DNA from: Saccoglossus kowalevskii
Taxonomy: Eukaryota; Hemichordata; Enteropneusta; Harrimaniidae
Length of the DNA: 11,416 nucleotides
Assembly: GCF_000003605.2 (NCBI RefSeq)
Contig: NW_003106593.1
Span: 860,388 to 871,803 of the forward strand
Direction: 5' to 3'
Every line of letters starts with the position of its first letter. Position 1 is the first letter of the stretch. The position numbers and the translations under genes were made by a program. The notes under the pieces are model-generated. The model saw nothing but the letters and a program-made list of their open reading frames with translations, had not been told where the DNA came from and made no database searches. Shown here in pieces: positions 1 to 6,471 of the stretch.

Positions 1-168
1 AAAGTCATAGAACAGCTAAAGATTAGCTAATTATCATGCAAATTAGGTAATTAACGAGCATGGATTTTTACCAAAACCTAATCAAATCTGCGCATTGGCC
101 CAGAGCATCTATGCACCAAGTTTCATCAAAAACCGATGTATGGTTCTGGAGATAGCAGTGGAACAGTC

Positions 169-258
169 GGACACACATACACACACACACACACATACAC
201 ACATACACACATACACACATACACACATACACACATACACACACACATACAGACACAC
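169..258. repeat. CA-rich microsatellite with octamer (CATACACA)n core
   Basis: A (CA)n tract is interrupted by CAT at 194, 202, 210, 218, 226 and 234, a strict 8-base period. The octamer CATACACA is thus tandemly repeated about six times inside an otherwise plain dinucleotide array. Confidence 0.97.
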
Positions 259-268
259 TAACTGCAAA

Positions 269-300
269 GACTCCCATTTTGTGCTTCGCACATGGGAGTC
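269..300. repeat. nested perfect hairpin
   Basis: The outer arms GACTCCCAT (269-277) and ATGGGAGTC (292-300) pair perfectly over 9 bp. The inner arms GTGC (281-284) and GCAC (288-291) enclose the loop TTC. A three-base bulge (TTT) separates the two stems on one side only. An A run (301-307) follows directly. Confidence 0.9.
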
Positions 301-309
301 AAAAAAACT

Positions 310-867
310 TCTGTAGTAAGTTTTTTGTGTTGAATTATCACAATCAAAGTCTCAGAGACTTACAACATTACAGGTAATTTCATTGTTCCCAAAATAACAA
401 GTTATGACATGACATATTCTTCTTCATGCAAATGTAAACCCAATTTTAACATTTGAAACAGAAACTGAAATGAATGCATGTCAATATGTGTGAAATGATA
501 ACATATGCGTATAGTTTGAATGTGATCAGGCCACCATGTCTGAGATACAGGTGCTAGCAGCCCATACATGGATACACTAAAGAGGAACTCGAAATATCCA
601 TTTTTGAACAGTGACTAAATATTGATTTGAGTTCAATTGTAATGAGAATCAGAAATCAGAACAACAATATACAGATGGTATTTTAAAATCAGCAGATATT
701 GCTTTAGACAACAGTCACAATATCTTAATTTTATCTACCTAATCTTTTTTAAATATACCGGTACTTTGAAAATCAATATTACACAAATAAACTTACAAAA
801 TATAAAATAAAATAATTCCATGCAGTTTTGAAACATAATCACACATTAATACACATGAAATACTCAC
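310..867 (-). other. start of QRSL1 intron 5, no recognisable feature
   Basis: Intron sequence after donor GTGAGT, running to the left edge of the window (the next exon is not in view). It is AT-rich, especially 720-860. I see no exon, repeat or transposon-like structure between 310 and 867. At 309 it meets the hairpin/microsatellite head of a repeat element. Confidence 0.7.
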
Positions 868-1092
868 ACAAAGGCTGTGCCTGTTGCCACTGCAACTGCA
901 CTACCCCCAGAACTACCACCACTGACAAACCAATCAGATCCATCAGTACCAGTCACATGACTATGTGGTGATCTGGTTCTTCTTTTGATTGGTTCATTCG
1001 TCGTCAAAGGTGATTGTGAAGCATGTTTCTCCTTATATGGGTATTTCCAGGGATTCCTAACTGGTCCATGTATACTCTCTATGCTGCCAGAT
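868..1092 (-). CDS. QRSL1: QRSL1 exon 5, cis-serine exon with long linker
   Basis: 225 bp, entering in phase 2 and leaving in phase 2; the end of codon 127 through two bases of codon 202. It begins SGS, reaches HGPVRNPW (135-142; human FGPVKNPW), passes through a long polar, basic linker (143-178), and then reaches [14 protein letters not shown] (179-192). Ser187 corresponds to the cis-serine. The donor is best placed at GTGAGT (867-862); placing it two bases earlier gives the poorer GTGTGA. With the chosen donor, codon 202 would be Val, just before the expected ALGSDTGGS block. Confidence 0.92.
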
Positions 1093-4000
1093 CTAAATAG
1101 ATGGAACAGGAATTAATAATTTATTATTATTAATAATAGATAAGTCATCAATTTTATGTATTAAAAATGATGGTGATTGGTGCCAAATTATTTATTCATT
1201 ACAATATAAATATACTCACAAATAAAACATTCATATAAAGTTTTAAGGATACACGTAAAACATGTACCAATTTGTCTGTGCACAACTGAGATCCAGATCG
1301 AGAATTACAGAACTGTAATTTGGCCATCTTGAATCGTATCACCAAGTGAATAAATATGCACATGTGTGACATGATGTATTTATAAAGTTTGAACATGATC
1401 TGTCATGGCATGTCTCAGACAGCATTCATTGAAACATAAATAAGCCTACCAGTCAGCCATTTTTAATCCAATCCGAAAAATAAAAAATAATTTCCATCAA
1501 GATCCCATAATGTCTGATCTGTGTGCCAAGTTTGATAAAATCTGTCCATACACATCCAAGATCCAGTAAACGTGCATTTGTATTCCAATAATGTATTGCA
1601 ATAAACGTGCATTTGTATTCCAAGATGCATGATGATCTAGGCATATCTACGATACAGATGAAAATGGGGATCATAAAACGGTATTGTAGTTAATACAAAA
1701 TATAAGTTAGGTATAGTAACTTACCCCATCGCAAACTCATCTAAGTTGGTTTTACCCATTAACACAGCACCATTATCTAATAGTCTCTGCACAACTGTGG
1801 CTGTATAGGGAGGAACATAATCTGAAACAAAACAAAGCAAATGAAAATAGTAAATAACCATGTTATATTGACAAAGATGATTAACACAGTATATAACTAG
1901 AGAGTACATGTATTACAATATTTAATAGAATGTCATTAATAACTATTTTGAGTTTTGAATAATTAATTTTCATCCAAATTCTTAAAGATGTACTTATGTT
2001 CCTAAAACCTAACATGAATTTTATAGACCAATATTAAAAGGACCTGGTCCTTTAAAGACAGGTAAGTTAAACTATTCGGGAAAGCCTAGAATTTCTGAGC
2101 TTTTCAACACCCTAAACAATAAAATATAGCCTGCTAATCTTAGCTATCTGATTATAAATATGCAAAATTATTTAACTGCCCAATAATTGAAAAGCAAGTT
2201 GTTTCAGATTTCACCAGTCCATAGTATGTGACATTTGAATATATTTGCATGGGTAATAAGCTAACCTGACAAATGAACTGGGAGTATTTTACTTCCCATG
2301 ATTCTGATTTGACAGCCCAAAGTATGTGACATTTGAATATATTTGAATTGCTAATAAGCTAAACTGACCAATGAACTGGGAGTATTTTACTTCCCATGGT
2401 TCAGATTTGACAGCCCAAAGTATGGGACATTTGAATATATTTGCATGGCTAATAAGCCAAACTGACCAATGATCAGAGAGTATTTTTCTTCCCATGGTTC
2501 GGATTTGACAGCCCATAGCATGTGACATTTGAATATATTTACATGGCTAATAAGCTAAATTGACCAATGAACAGAGAGTATTTTACTTCCCACAGTTCAG
2601 ATTTGACAGCCCAAAGTATGGGACATTTGAATATATTTGCATGGCTAATAAGCCAAACTGACCAATGATTAGAGAGTATTTTTCTTCCCATGGTTCAGAT
2701 TTGACAGTCCATAGCATGTGACATTTGAATATATTTGCATGGCTAATAAGCTAAACTGGCCAATGAACAGAGAGTATTTTACTTCCCATGGTTCAGATTT
2801 GACAGCCTAAAGTATGTGACATTTGAATATATTTGCATGGCTAATAAGCTAAACTGACCAAAGAACAGTGAGTATTTTACTTCCCACAGTTCAGATTTGA
2901 CAGCCCATAGTTTGTGACATTTGAATACATTACATGGGTAATAAAACTAACCCACCATCTATGCAAACCATCAGGTTGCAGAGACCTAGTGCATGGAATA
3001 CAGACTAGTATTTAGGAGTAAAGTACACATGGTCTTGATGCTAGACGGAAGTTTGATATTTGCAGTATCAAAAATTAGCTATTCTCAAATTAACATAAAG
3101 AAATGAAATTTATTAACAATGTGTTGTACTTACTTCTTAAAATATTTGATGCACATGTAGTTCTGATATTTGTAGTACTGAAATTGTCTTTAACTGCTAT
3201 TGGTATACCATCTAGAACACCTTTACTTCTGCCTGGAAATCATTTACAATAACATTGACTGTTACATTATACATGTATGTCCTGTTTGATGTGACGAAGA
3301 AATGCAATAGTATGATGTTTACTTAACATTTGCATAGTGATCATGGTTTAAGCATAGACCTTAAAAATGGTCTATGGTTTAAGCAACACACAAAAAATAG
3401 CATATTGGGGTAGGCAATTTCCTTTGGAATTAGCACTTTCTTAGAAAATAAGAAAATATAATTTAATTAATTAGTTTAAACATTAATATCCATGCCAAAA
3501 AACTGCATGCTGTAAATGTTTTAATTATTTACTGGTTTTTAATTTCACTCTTTTCTTTGATAAGTGGGATTTCCTAAAATAAAAATGAAAATAGATGGTT
3601 TTAGAGTATCGTGCAATTAAAGACCATCATGTTGTTAATGAAATGAAAAATGAATAAATAAAAAATGCAAATTGATATAATGCTTACCTTTCCTGAGTCT
3701 GCTATCAGACTTCTTCCCTTCTTGCAAAGCAATATCATGAGTCTCTGTTACATAGGCATTTAACACTCTTAACTGCTTGGCTCTCTGAATACACTTTTTA
3801 CACAGCTCTTCAGCAGAAAGATGACCATCTTTTAACTTTGATGCAATCTGAAAAATACATCTCAAAACAATTACTACACTTAAAACTCAAACAAACAATT
3901 AAGAATGATACCCAGTTCTGAACTTCATACACAACCCAGATTGTAAATATCTTTTTATTTAGTGATTTCGACCTCTACAATTCTTTTTCTGAGCTGCTCT

Positions 4001-5724
4001 TGCATGGGACAACACATCAACTGAATGAAAGCAGGGCTGCCTTGAAGCAACAAATTTGAAACAATTCTTCTTATACACAAACCCATAACTGTTATCCCAT
4101 TCTAACACTAATTCTTATTGCTCCAATTCTTGGCATTTTCACCACCTGGTAACAATTACGATGAAAACAGAGGCCAAAAACTTTCAGAAAACTGTACTTT
4201 GGGATGGTTGTTGAGTATCCACTGAACAGCGTAACAAGATTACCCCTACATGTACAACATATATAAATTTTGTTGATCAGGATTACTTCAAAGTTGAGTT
4301 TGTGCTGTTTCCCTAATTAGTTGTTTTCATCGGCTCTTCTTCTAAAATGTTGTCCTTGTGTATTGTGGAATTAAATAAAGTGATGAATCCACATTCTATT
4401 ATTTATTGCATGTAAACCCCAAACCAAACGACTTAACCCCAGATGACCCCTTATGATACTTATTTCCAATCAAGTGCAATTCTTTAGATGAGTGCGCAGA
4501 TCCTCAGATTACCCACAATGCTATGTATTTTTCTAATAGATATTGGCTGGTAAAAGTTTGGTAAATGTCACCAGTACACACAAATCTGTGGATATGCTTC
4601 ATGCATTCTGAAAACATTAATTTTTTTCAAAATGTTTTTCTTTTTTCCTAATGTTTTAGTCAAATGTAAACAAAACTCAGTTCATATATGTCTAATGGCA
4701 TAAACCACCAAAGAATTCTGGGTAATTTATTATGCTGCTGTTTCTACCAATCACATTGCAGGATTCACAATCTATATTTTCTGCATCGATTCAACCATAG
4801 ACCTTCGAAAACAGGGACCACAAGACGGCACCAGCGAGATTCGAAAGCCAACCGTTCAGTCAAAACCAAAGCAGTTAGCCAATTCGCTAGCGAATTTGCA
4901 AATTGGCTGCCCCAATACTTCTGAGACTTGCTATAACACACCTCTCTCAATAATGCAGATGGTTCAATATTAAAACCATAAAAGATGAGCTGCATGTGGA
5001 TAGCCACTTAGATGCCTTTATTGAATATTCACACAACACCTCTGACCATTTTTGGTTTATTCATGAAAGAAGCATAATGAATTTGCAGCAAGCTACATAC
5101 ATCTGTTGCAATAGACAGTAATATTATTGATTAATAACTTATTAGGTTTTCACAAAAACATTGTTCATGATCACTAATATAAGAGTTGTCTCGTCTCGAG
5201 TCGGGCCAGGTTTAATACATAACCCTAATTATTAGCACTATAATAATTACATACTATATACAATAAGTACCATTTATACTGCATATATGGATGCAGGGAT
5301 GTAAAACAAAATCTAATTTTACCTCCGTGATCATTGTCATCCTACGTATAACTGAACCCTGACTCCAACACTCCAACCCCATTGTAATTAAATATGCCCC
5401 TCCAAATGATTACAAGTGACCCAAAGAAGGCATTTAAAACAACTGAAATAGAGGAGGGGTACTGGAGGGGCAGGGTTAGGATTAGTTCATGAGCAAGTGG
5501 GCCCTAAGGAACCGTTACGCGTTACCTGTTGATCGGGCTGAATGACGATGTTCCTACACGGCGGCTGTCGGATCACTTGTCAGAATGATACTAACTACCG
5601 ACATCTCGTTCATGATCATACGATCATCAATGTATATCACATATATTTACAATAACTGAAACTACTGACGACTAAACAGTGCAAGAAATATTACGATTAC
5701 CTCTCGAATACTCATTCCCAACAT
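868..5724 (-). CDS. QRSL1: QRSL1 (GatA), glutamyl-tRNA(Gln) amidotransferase subunit A, mitochondrial; 5' part, five exons
   Basis: This is the amidase-signature subunit of the mitochondrial GatCAB complex. It releases ammonia from glutamine so that Glu-tRNA(Gln) can be converted to Gln-tRNA(Gln) in the matrix. I joined exons 5701-5724, 3688-3847, 3134-3232, 1725-1821 and 868-1092 by splice signals and phase; together they give 201 complete codons plus two bases. The protein starts MLGMSIRE and runs collinear with human QRSL1 as I remember it. Lys76 in IPIAVKDN is the catalytic lysine. [11 protein letters not shown] (residues 117-127) is a family hallmark. GGSSGGSA (185-192) carries the cis-serine, Ser187, matching human Ser171. 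The nucleophile serine motif (human SDTGGS) should be in the next exon, outside the window. The linker between NPW (140-142) and the serine motif is 16 residues longer than in human. Gene identity is firm; only the exact start is inferred. Confidence 0.96.
1290..1680 (-). repeat. diverged headless copy of the ~151-bp-unit repeat family
   Basis: Read on the minus strand, this contains ATCAAACTTGG, then AGACATTATGGGATCTTGATG, GGATTGGATT, AAAATGGCTGACTGG, CATGTTCAAA, ACATCATGTCA and GATTCAAGATGGCC, in that order. The same words occur in the same order between about 9740 and 9960 and in the units at 9362-9680. The two ATTCAA/ATTAAA landmarks are 133 bp apart. The hairpin and microsatellite head found with the other copies is not recognisable here. 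The fragment lies in sense orientation relative to QRSL1. Confidence 0.8.
1567..1623. repeat. 35-bp local tandem duplication
   Basis: A 22-base stretch containing ACGTGCATTTGTATTCC occurs at 1567-1588 and again, without change, at 1602-1623. The second unit is truncated after these 22 bases. It lies inside the repeat fragment in QRSL1 intron 4. Confidence 0.85.
1725..1821 (-). CDS. QRSL1: QRSL1 exon 4
   Basis: 97 bp, entering in phase 1 and leaving in phase 2; residues 95-127. It encodes [19 protein letters not shown] followed by the hallmark [11 protein letters not shown], the most conserved block of GatA proteins. The acceptor is TTGTTTCAG and the donor is GTAAGT. The last codon (Gly127) is completed by the first base of exon 5. 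Confidence 0.97.
1822..3133 (-). other. QRSL1 intron 3 (1312 bp) with satellite array
   Basis: Phase-1 intron with donor GTAAGT and acceptor TTGTTTCAG. More than half of it is a 98-bp tandem array (2203-2951). I see nothing recognisable in the flanks at 1822-2202 and 2952-3133. Confidence 0.9.
2203..2951. repeat. 98-bp satellite, about 7.6 copies
   Basis: The landmark ACATTTGAATA recurs at 2231, 2329, 2427, 2525, 2623, 2721, 2819 and 2917, so the spacing is exactly 98 bp throughout. Each unit also contains CTAATAAGC, GAGTATTTT, CTTCCCA and GATTTGACAG, with minor changes. The first and last units are partial and more diverged. Units 3 and 5 share variants that units 4 and 6 lack (GGGACATTT, AAGCCAAAC, TTTTTCTTCC), so a 196-bp dimer has been copied. 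Since 98 is not a multiple of 3 the frame shifts at each unit; the open stretch on the minus strand is not coding. Confidence 0.97.
3134..3232 (-). CDS. QRSL1: QRSL1 exon 3, catalytic lysine exon
   Basis: 99 bp, entering and leaving in phase 1; it encodes the end of codon 62 through the first base of codon 95. It carries [14 protein letters not shown], in which Lys76 is the general base of the Ser-cisSer-Lys triad of amidase-signature enzymes. The following TTCASNIL matches human TTCASNML. The acceptor is TTTCCAG and the donor is GTAAGT. Confidence 0.96.
3233..3687 (-). other. QRSL1 intron 2 (455 bp)
   Basis: Phase-1 intron with donor GTAAGC and acceptor TTTCCAG. It is AT-rich, with A and T runs between 3420 and 3680. 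The only structure I see is a short inverted repeat with flanking direct repeats at 3343-3384. Confidence 0.85.
3343..3384. repeat. short inverted repeat nested in an 11-bp direct repeat
   Basis: CATAGACC (3353-3360) and GGTCTATG (3369-3376) are perfect inverted arms around an 8-base loop. ATGGTTTAAGC occurs at 3343-3353 and again at 3374-3384. It lies in QRSL1 intron 2 and has no assigned role. Confidence 0.6.
3688..3847 (-). CDS. QRSL1: QRSL1 exon 2
   Basis: Residues 9-61 plus the first base of codon 62 (160 bp, entering in phase 0 and leaving in phase 1). The exon follows an acceptor ending TTTTTCAG and is followed by the donor GTAAGC. It encodes the N-terminal helical part of the amidase fold. 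The motifs SAEELCKKC and LNAYVTET align with human TPTELCQKC and LNAYITVS. The basic, Ser-rich end ([10 protein letters not shown]) matches the variable stretch before the catalytic-lysine strand. Confidence 0.95.
4790..4910 (-). repeat. possible tRNA-derived SINE fragment
   Basis: On the minus strand an A-box-like word TGGCTAACTGC (4881-4871) is followed about 35 bases later by a B-box-like TTTCGAATCTC (4846-4836). After that comes CGCTGGTGCCGTCTTGTGG, which resembles the start of the conserved central domain of some invertebrate SINEs. The B-box matches the consensus only in part and I cannot define the ends. The stretch is more GC-rich than the surrounding intron. It is not an intact tRNA gene. 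Confidence 0.35.
4877..4908. repeat. overlapping palindrome cluster
   Basis: AATTCGCTAGCGAATT (4881-4896) is a perfect 16-bp palindrome. AATTTGCAAATT (4893-4904) is a perfect 12-bp palindrome overlapping it. Outer arms AGCCAATT (4877-4884) and AATTGGCT (4901-4908) are also perfect inverted repeats. It lies in QRSL1 intron 1 at the head of the possible SINE. Confidence 0.9.
5351..5490. repeat. dispersed repeat, copy 1 (QRSL1 intron 1)
   Basis: It contains AACACTCCAACCCC, TGTAATT, TCCAAATGATTACAAG, TGACCCAAAG, and then GAGGGG-rich sequence ending GGGTTAGGATTAG. The same words in the same order and orientation occur at about 6575-6705. The ends are not clear. Confidence 0.8.
5701..5724 (-). CDS. 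QRSL1: QRSL1 exon 1 (coding part)
   Basis: This short first coding exon encodes MLGMSIRE and ends in GAG followed by the donor GTAATC; the intron begins at 5700 in phase 0. The start is chosen because MLG-S-RE matches the human N-terminus (MLGRSLRE) and because the next exon continues the family alignment without a gap. The second ATG (codon 4) is possible but less likely. A CACGTG E-box ends four bases upstream of the ATG. Confidence 0.85.
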
Positions 5725-5727
5725 TTT

Positions 5728-5733
5728 CACGTG
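5728..5733. promoter_or_regulatory. CACGTG E-box at QRSL1 start
   Basis: Perfect palindromic CACGTG four bases upstream of the QRSL1 ATG. It is the core site for bHLH-zip factors (USF, MYC/MAX, MITF/TFE). It probably lies in the 5' UTR or at the transcription start. Confidence 0.5.
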
Positions 5734-5742
5734 TTGTTTCTC

Positions 5743-5751
5743 AAGATGGCG
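5743..5751 (+). promoter_or_regulatory. YY1-like core AAGATGGCG
   Basis: It matches the core of the YY1 motif that is common just downstream of transcription starts in many nuclear genes for mitochondrial proteins. It also contains the ATG of a small plus-strand ORF in good Kozak context. Confidence 0.4.
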
Positions 5752-5880
5752 TCTGCTATGACCTTTGACCTGCTGAAGTTTCGAAGTAAAATATTTTTAG
5801 TTGTGCAATATCCTGATAATCTACTTATTGATGTTTCCATATTTGAAAATATTCTTTCCAATAAAAATGATTTGGGATAG
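5746..5880 (+). CDS. small upstream ORF, 44 codons, unproven
   Basis: An ATG with A at -3 and G at +4 opens a 44-codon frame on the plus strand, starting MASAMTFDLLKF and ending before TAG at 5878-5880. I recognise no family. It lies 354 bp upstream of the RTN4IP1 start codon and begins 22 bp from the QRSL1 ATG on the other strand. It could be a uORF of RTN4IP1, part of an unannotated transcript, or chance. Confidence 0.2.
   Translation: MASAMTFDLLKFRSKIFLVVQYPDNLLIDVSIFENILSNKNDLG
5759..5771 (-). promoter_or_regulatory. perfect DR1 nuclear-receptor element
   Basis: On the minus strand this reads AGGTCA, spacer A, AGGTCA, two perfect direct half-sites with one base between. DR1 is the consensus for RXR heterodimers (PPAR-type), HNF4 and COUP-TF. 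It lies 35 bp upstream of the QRSL1 start codon. Confidence 0.65.
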
Positions 5881-5914
5881 GCATAAAATCTCGTATTACC
5901 ATCCGTCAACTGAA

Positions 5915-5942
5915 GGGGCAAAAGTTCAAAGGTTAGAGTTCA
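5915..5942 (+). promoter_or_regulatory. tandem array of four nuclear-receptor half-sites
   Basis: GGGGCA (5915-5920), AGTTCA (5923-5928), AGGTTA (5930-5935) and AGTTCA (5937-5942) stand in direct orientation. The spacers are 2, 1 and 1 bases, so the last three form two overlapping DR1 arrangements. All are RGKTCA-like half-sites with one or two departures from AGGTCA. Confidence 0.5.
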
Positions 5943-6191
5943 AAACAAGGTTTGCTGCTTTTGTGAACTCAGTTTGTATATCTCACAGGGACCTAACGGT
6001 ATATCTATTTAAACTCGTCTTTTTTGTCTATTTTTGTTCAGTATTTATTAGTAAATAAGGACTTCGAATAATCCAGAAGACGTACTTTGCAAATCATGTA
6101 AAAATAACATCTGAACAGTCGAATATTTTAATCGGTCGAATCTTCCTGAAATTGACAAACCACGCTTTTCCTTCAACGTTTGCCCTGCCCA

Positions 6192-6196
6192 CCAAT
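6192..6196 (+). promoter_or_regulatory. CCAAT box upstream of RTN4IP1
   Basis: ACCAATCG, matching the NF-Y core, lies 38 bp upstream of the RTN4IP1 ATG. That is closer than usual if the transcription start is far upstream, so its use is uncertain. Confidence 0.3.
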
Positions 6197-6233
6197 CGAG
6201 TACGTTGAGTCAAAAGACACATGTAATCCAGTG

Positions 6234-6471
6234 ATGTCATCTTACGTAATTACACGTGTCACTTGGGTTCTACAACTTGGAAGCATACGATGCTTTGCGC
6301 GCAGCATGACGTCACTGCCAACGCAGATGAAAGCTTGGCAGATTCATAAGTACGGGGATAACAGAGTACTAGAATTGCAAAATACACGTGTACCTGTCAT
6401 TTGCAAACCAAATCAGGTCATTGTCAAGGTTCACGCTGCCAGTATTAACCCTGTGGATATAGCAAATAGAG
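6234..6471 (+). CDS. RTN4IP1: RTN4IP1 exon 1: presequence and start of GroES-like domain
   Basis: 238 bp, codons 1-79 plus one base (leaving in phase 1), donor GTAAAG. The start at 6234 is the first ATG of the frame; the frame is open for 18 codons upstream but has no ATG. Later in-frame ATGs at codons 25 and 32 would remove the presequence. Residues 1-30 contain Arg8, Arg19 and Arg23 and no Asp or Glu, as expected of a matrix-targeting leader. From Met32 the match to human (AWVIDKYG, NEVIVKVHAASVNPID) is strong. Confidence 0.93.

Larger units (their letters stand above)
1..309 (-). repeat. head of repeat element: hairpin plus microsatellite plus body start
   Basis: Read on the minus strand this has a T run (309-301), a nested hairpin (300-269), a GT-rich microsatellite (258-169), and then a body with TATCTCCAGAACC and GATGAAACTTGG. 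The plus-strand element starting at 8996 has the same order: T run, nested hairpin, GT-rich tract, TATCTTAGAA, and repeated TTCAAACTTGG words. I therefore treat it as the head of another copy whose body runs off the left edge. The open frames over the CA/GT tract are low-complexity artefacts. Confidence 0.7.
1093..1724 (-). other. QRSL1 intron 4 (632 bp)
   Basis: Phase-2 intron with donor GTAAGT and acceptor AAATTTAG. Most of it (about 1290-1680) is a diverged fragment of the 151-bp-unit repeat family seen in RTN4IP1 intron 3, and it includes a local 35-bp duplication at 1567-1623. The acceptor side (1093-1290) is AT-rich with no feature. Confidence 0.85.
3848..5700 (-). other. QRSL1 intron 1 (1853 bp)
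   Basis: Phase-0 intron with donor GTAATC and an acceptor reading TTTTTCAG. It contains a possible SINE with overlapping palindromes (about 4790-4910) and one copy of a dispersed repeat (5351-5490) that recurs in RTN4IP1 intron 1. I see nothing recognisable in the rest, including 3960-4200 and 4930-5340. The part next to exon 1 (about 5500-5700) has more CpG than the surrounding DNA, as expected close to a promoter. Confidence 0.85.
5725..6233. promoter_or_regulatory. divergent (bidirectional) promoter region of QRSL1 and RTN4IP1
   Basis: These 509 bp lie between the two start codons and must hold both transcription starts and both 5' UTRs. No clear TATA box is placed for either gene. Sites visible by eye are a CACGTG E-box (5728-5733), a YY1-like AAGATGGCG (5743-5751), a perfect DR1 (5759-5771), a four-half-site nuclear-receptor array (5915-5942) and a CCAAT box (6192-6196). 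Sharing of the promoter is inferred from position; no transcription start can be seen from sequence. Confidence 0.75.

Noticed and set aside
68-316. Three overlapping open frames over the CA/GT tract, rich in Cys-Val or Thr-His
   Set aside because: Low-complexity translation of a microsatellite on both strands, with no other support.
1654-1680. AAAATGGGGA word near 1660 as a remnant hairpin head of the intron 4 repeat copy
   Set aside because: It is on the opposite strand from the expected head orientation and has no matching arm or microsatellite.
2289-2528. 79-codon minus-strand frame over the satellite
   Set aside because: The repeat unit is 98 bp, so the frame changes each unit; it is an accident of the array.
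4836-4881. An intact tRNA gene in QRSL1 intron 1
   Set aside because: Only A- and B-box-like words are present; no cloverleaf with acceptor and anticodon stems can be drawn.
4688-5007. 78- and 80-codon frames on opposite strands in QRSL1 intron 1
   Set aside because: They overlap the possible SINE and palindromes and show no domain.
5727-5921. 64-codon minus-strand frame upstream of QRSL1 exon 1
   Set aside because: It ends in a stop before the QRSL1 ATG and is in a different frame; no family similarity. Probably 5' UTR or promoter sequence.
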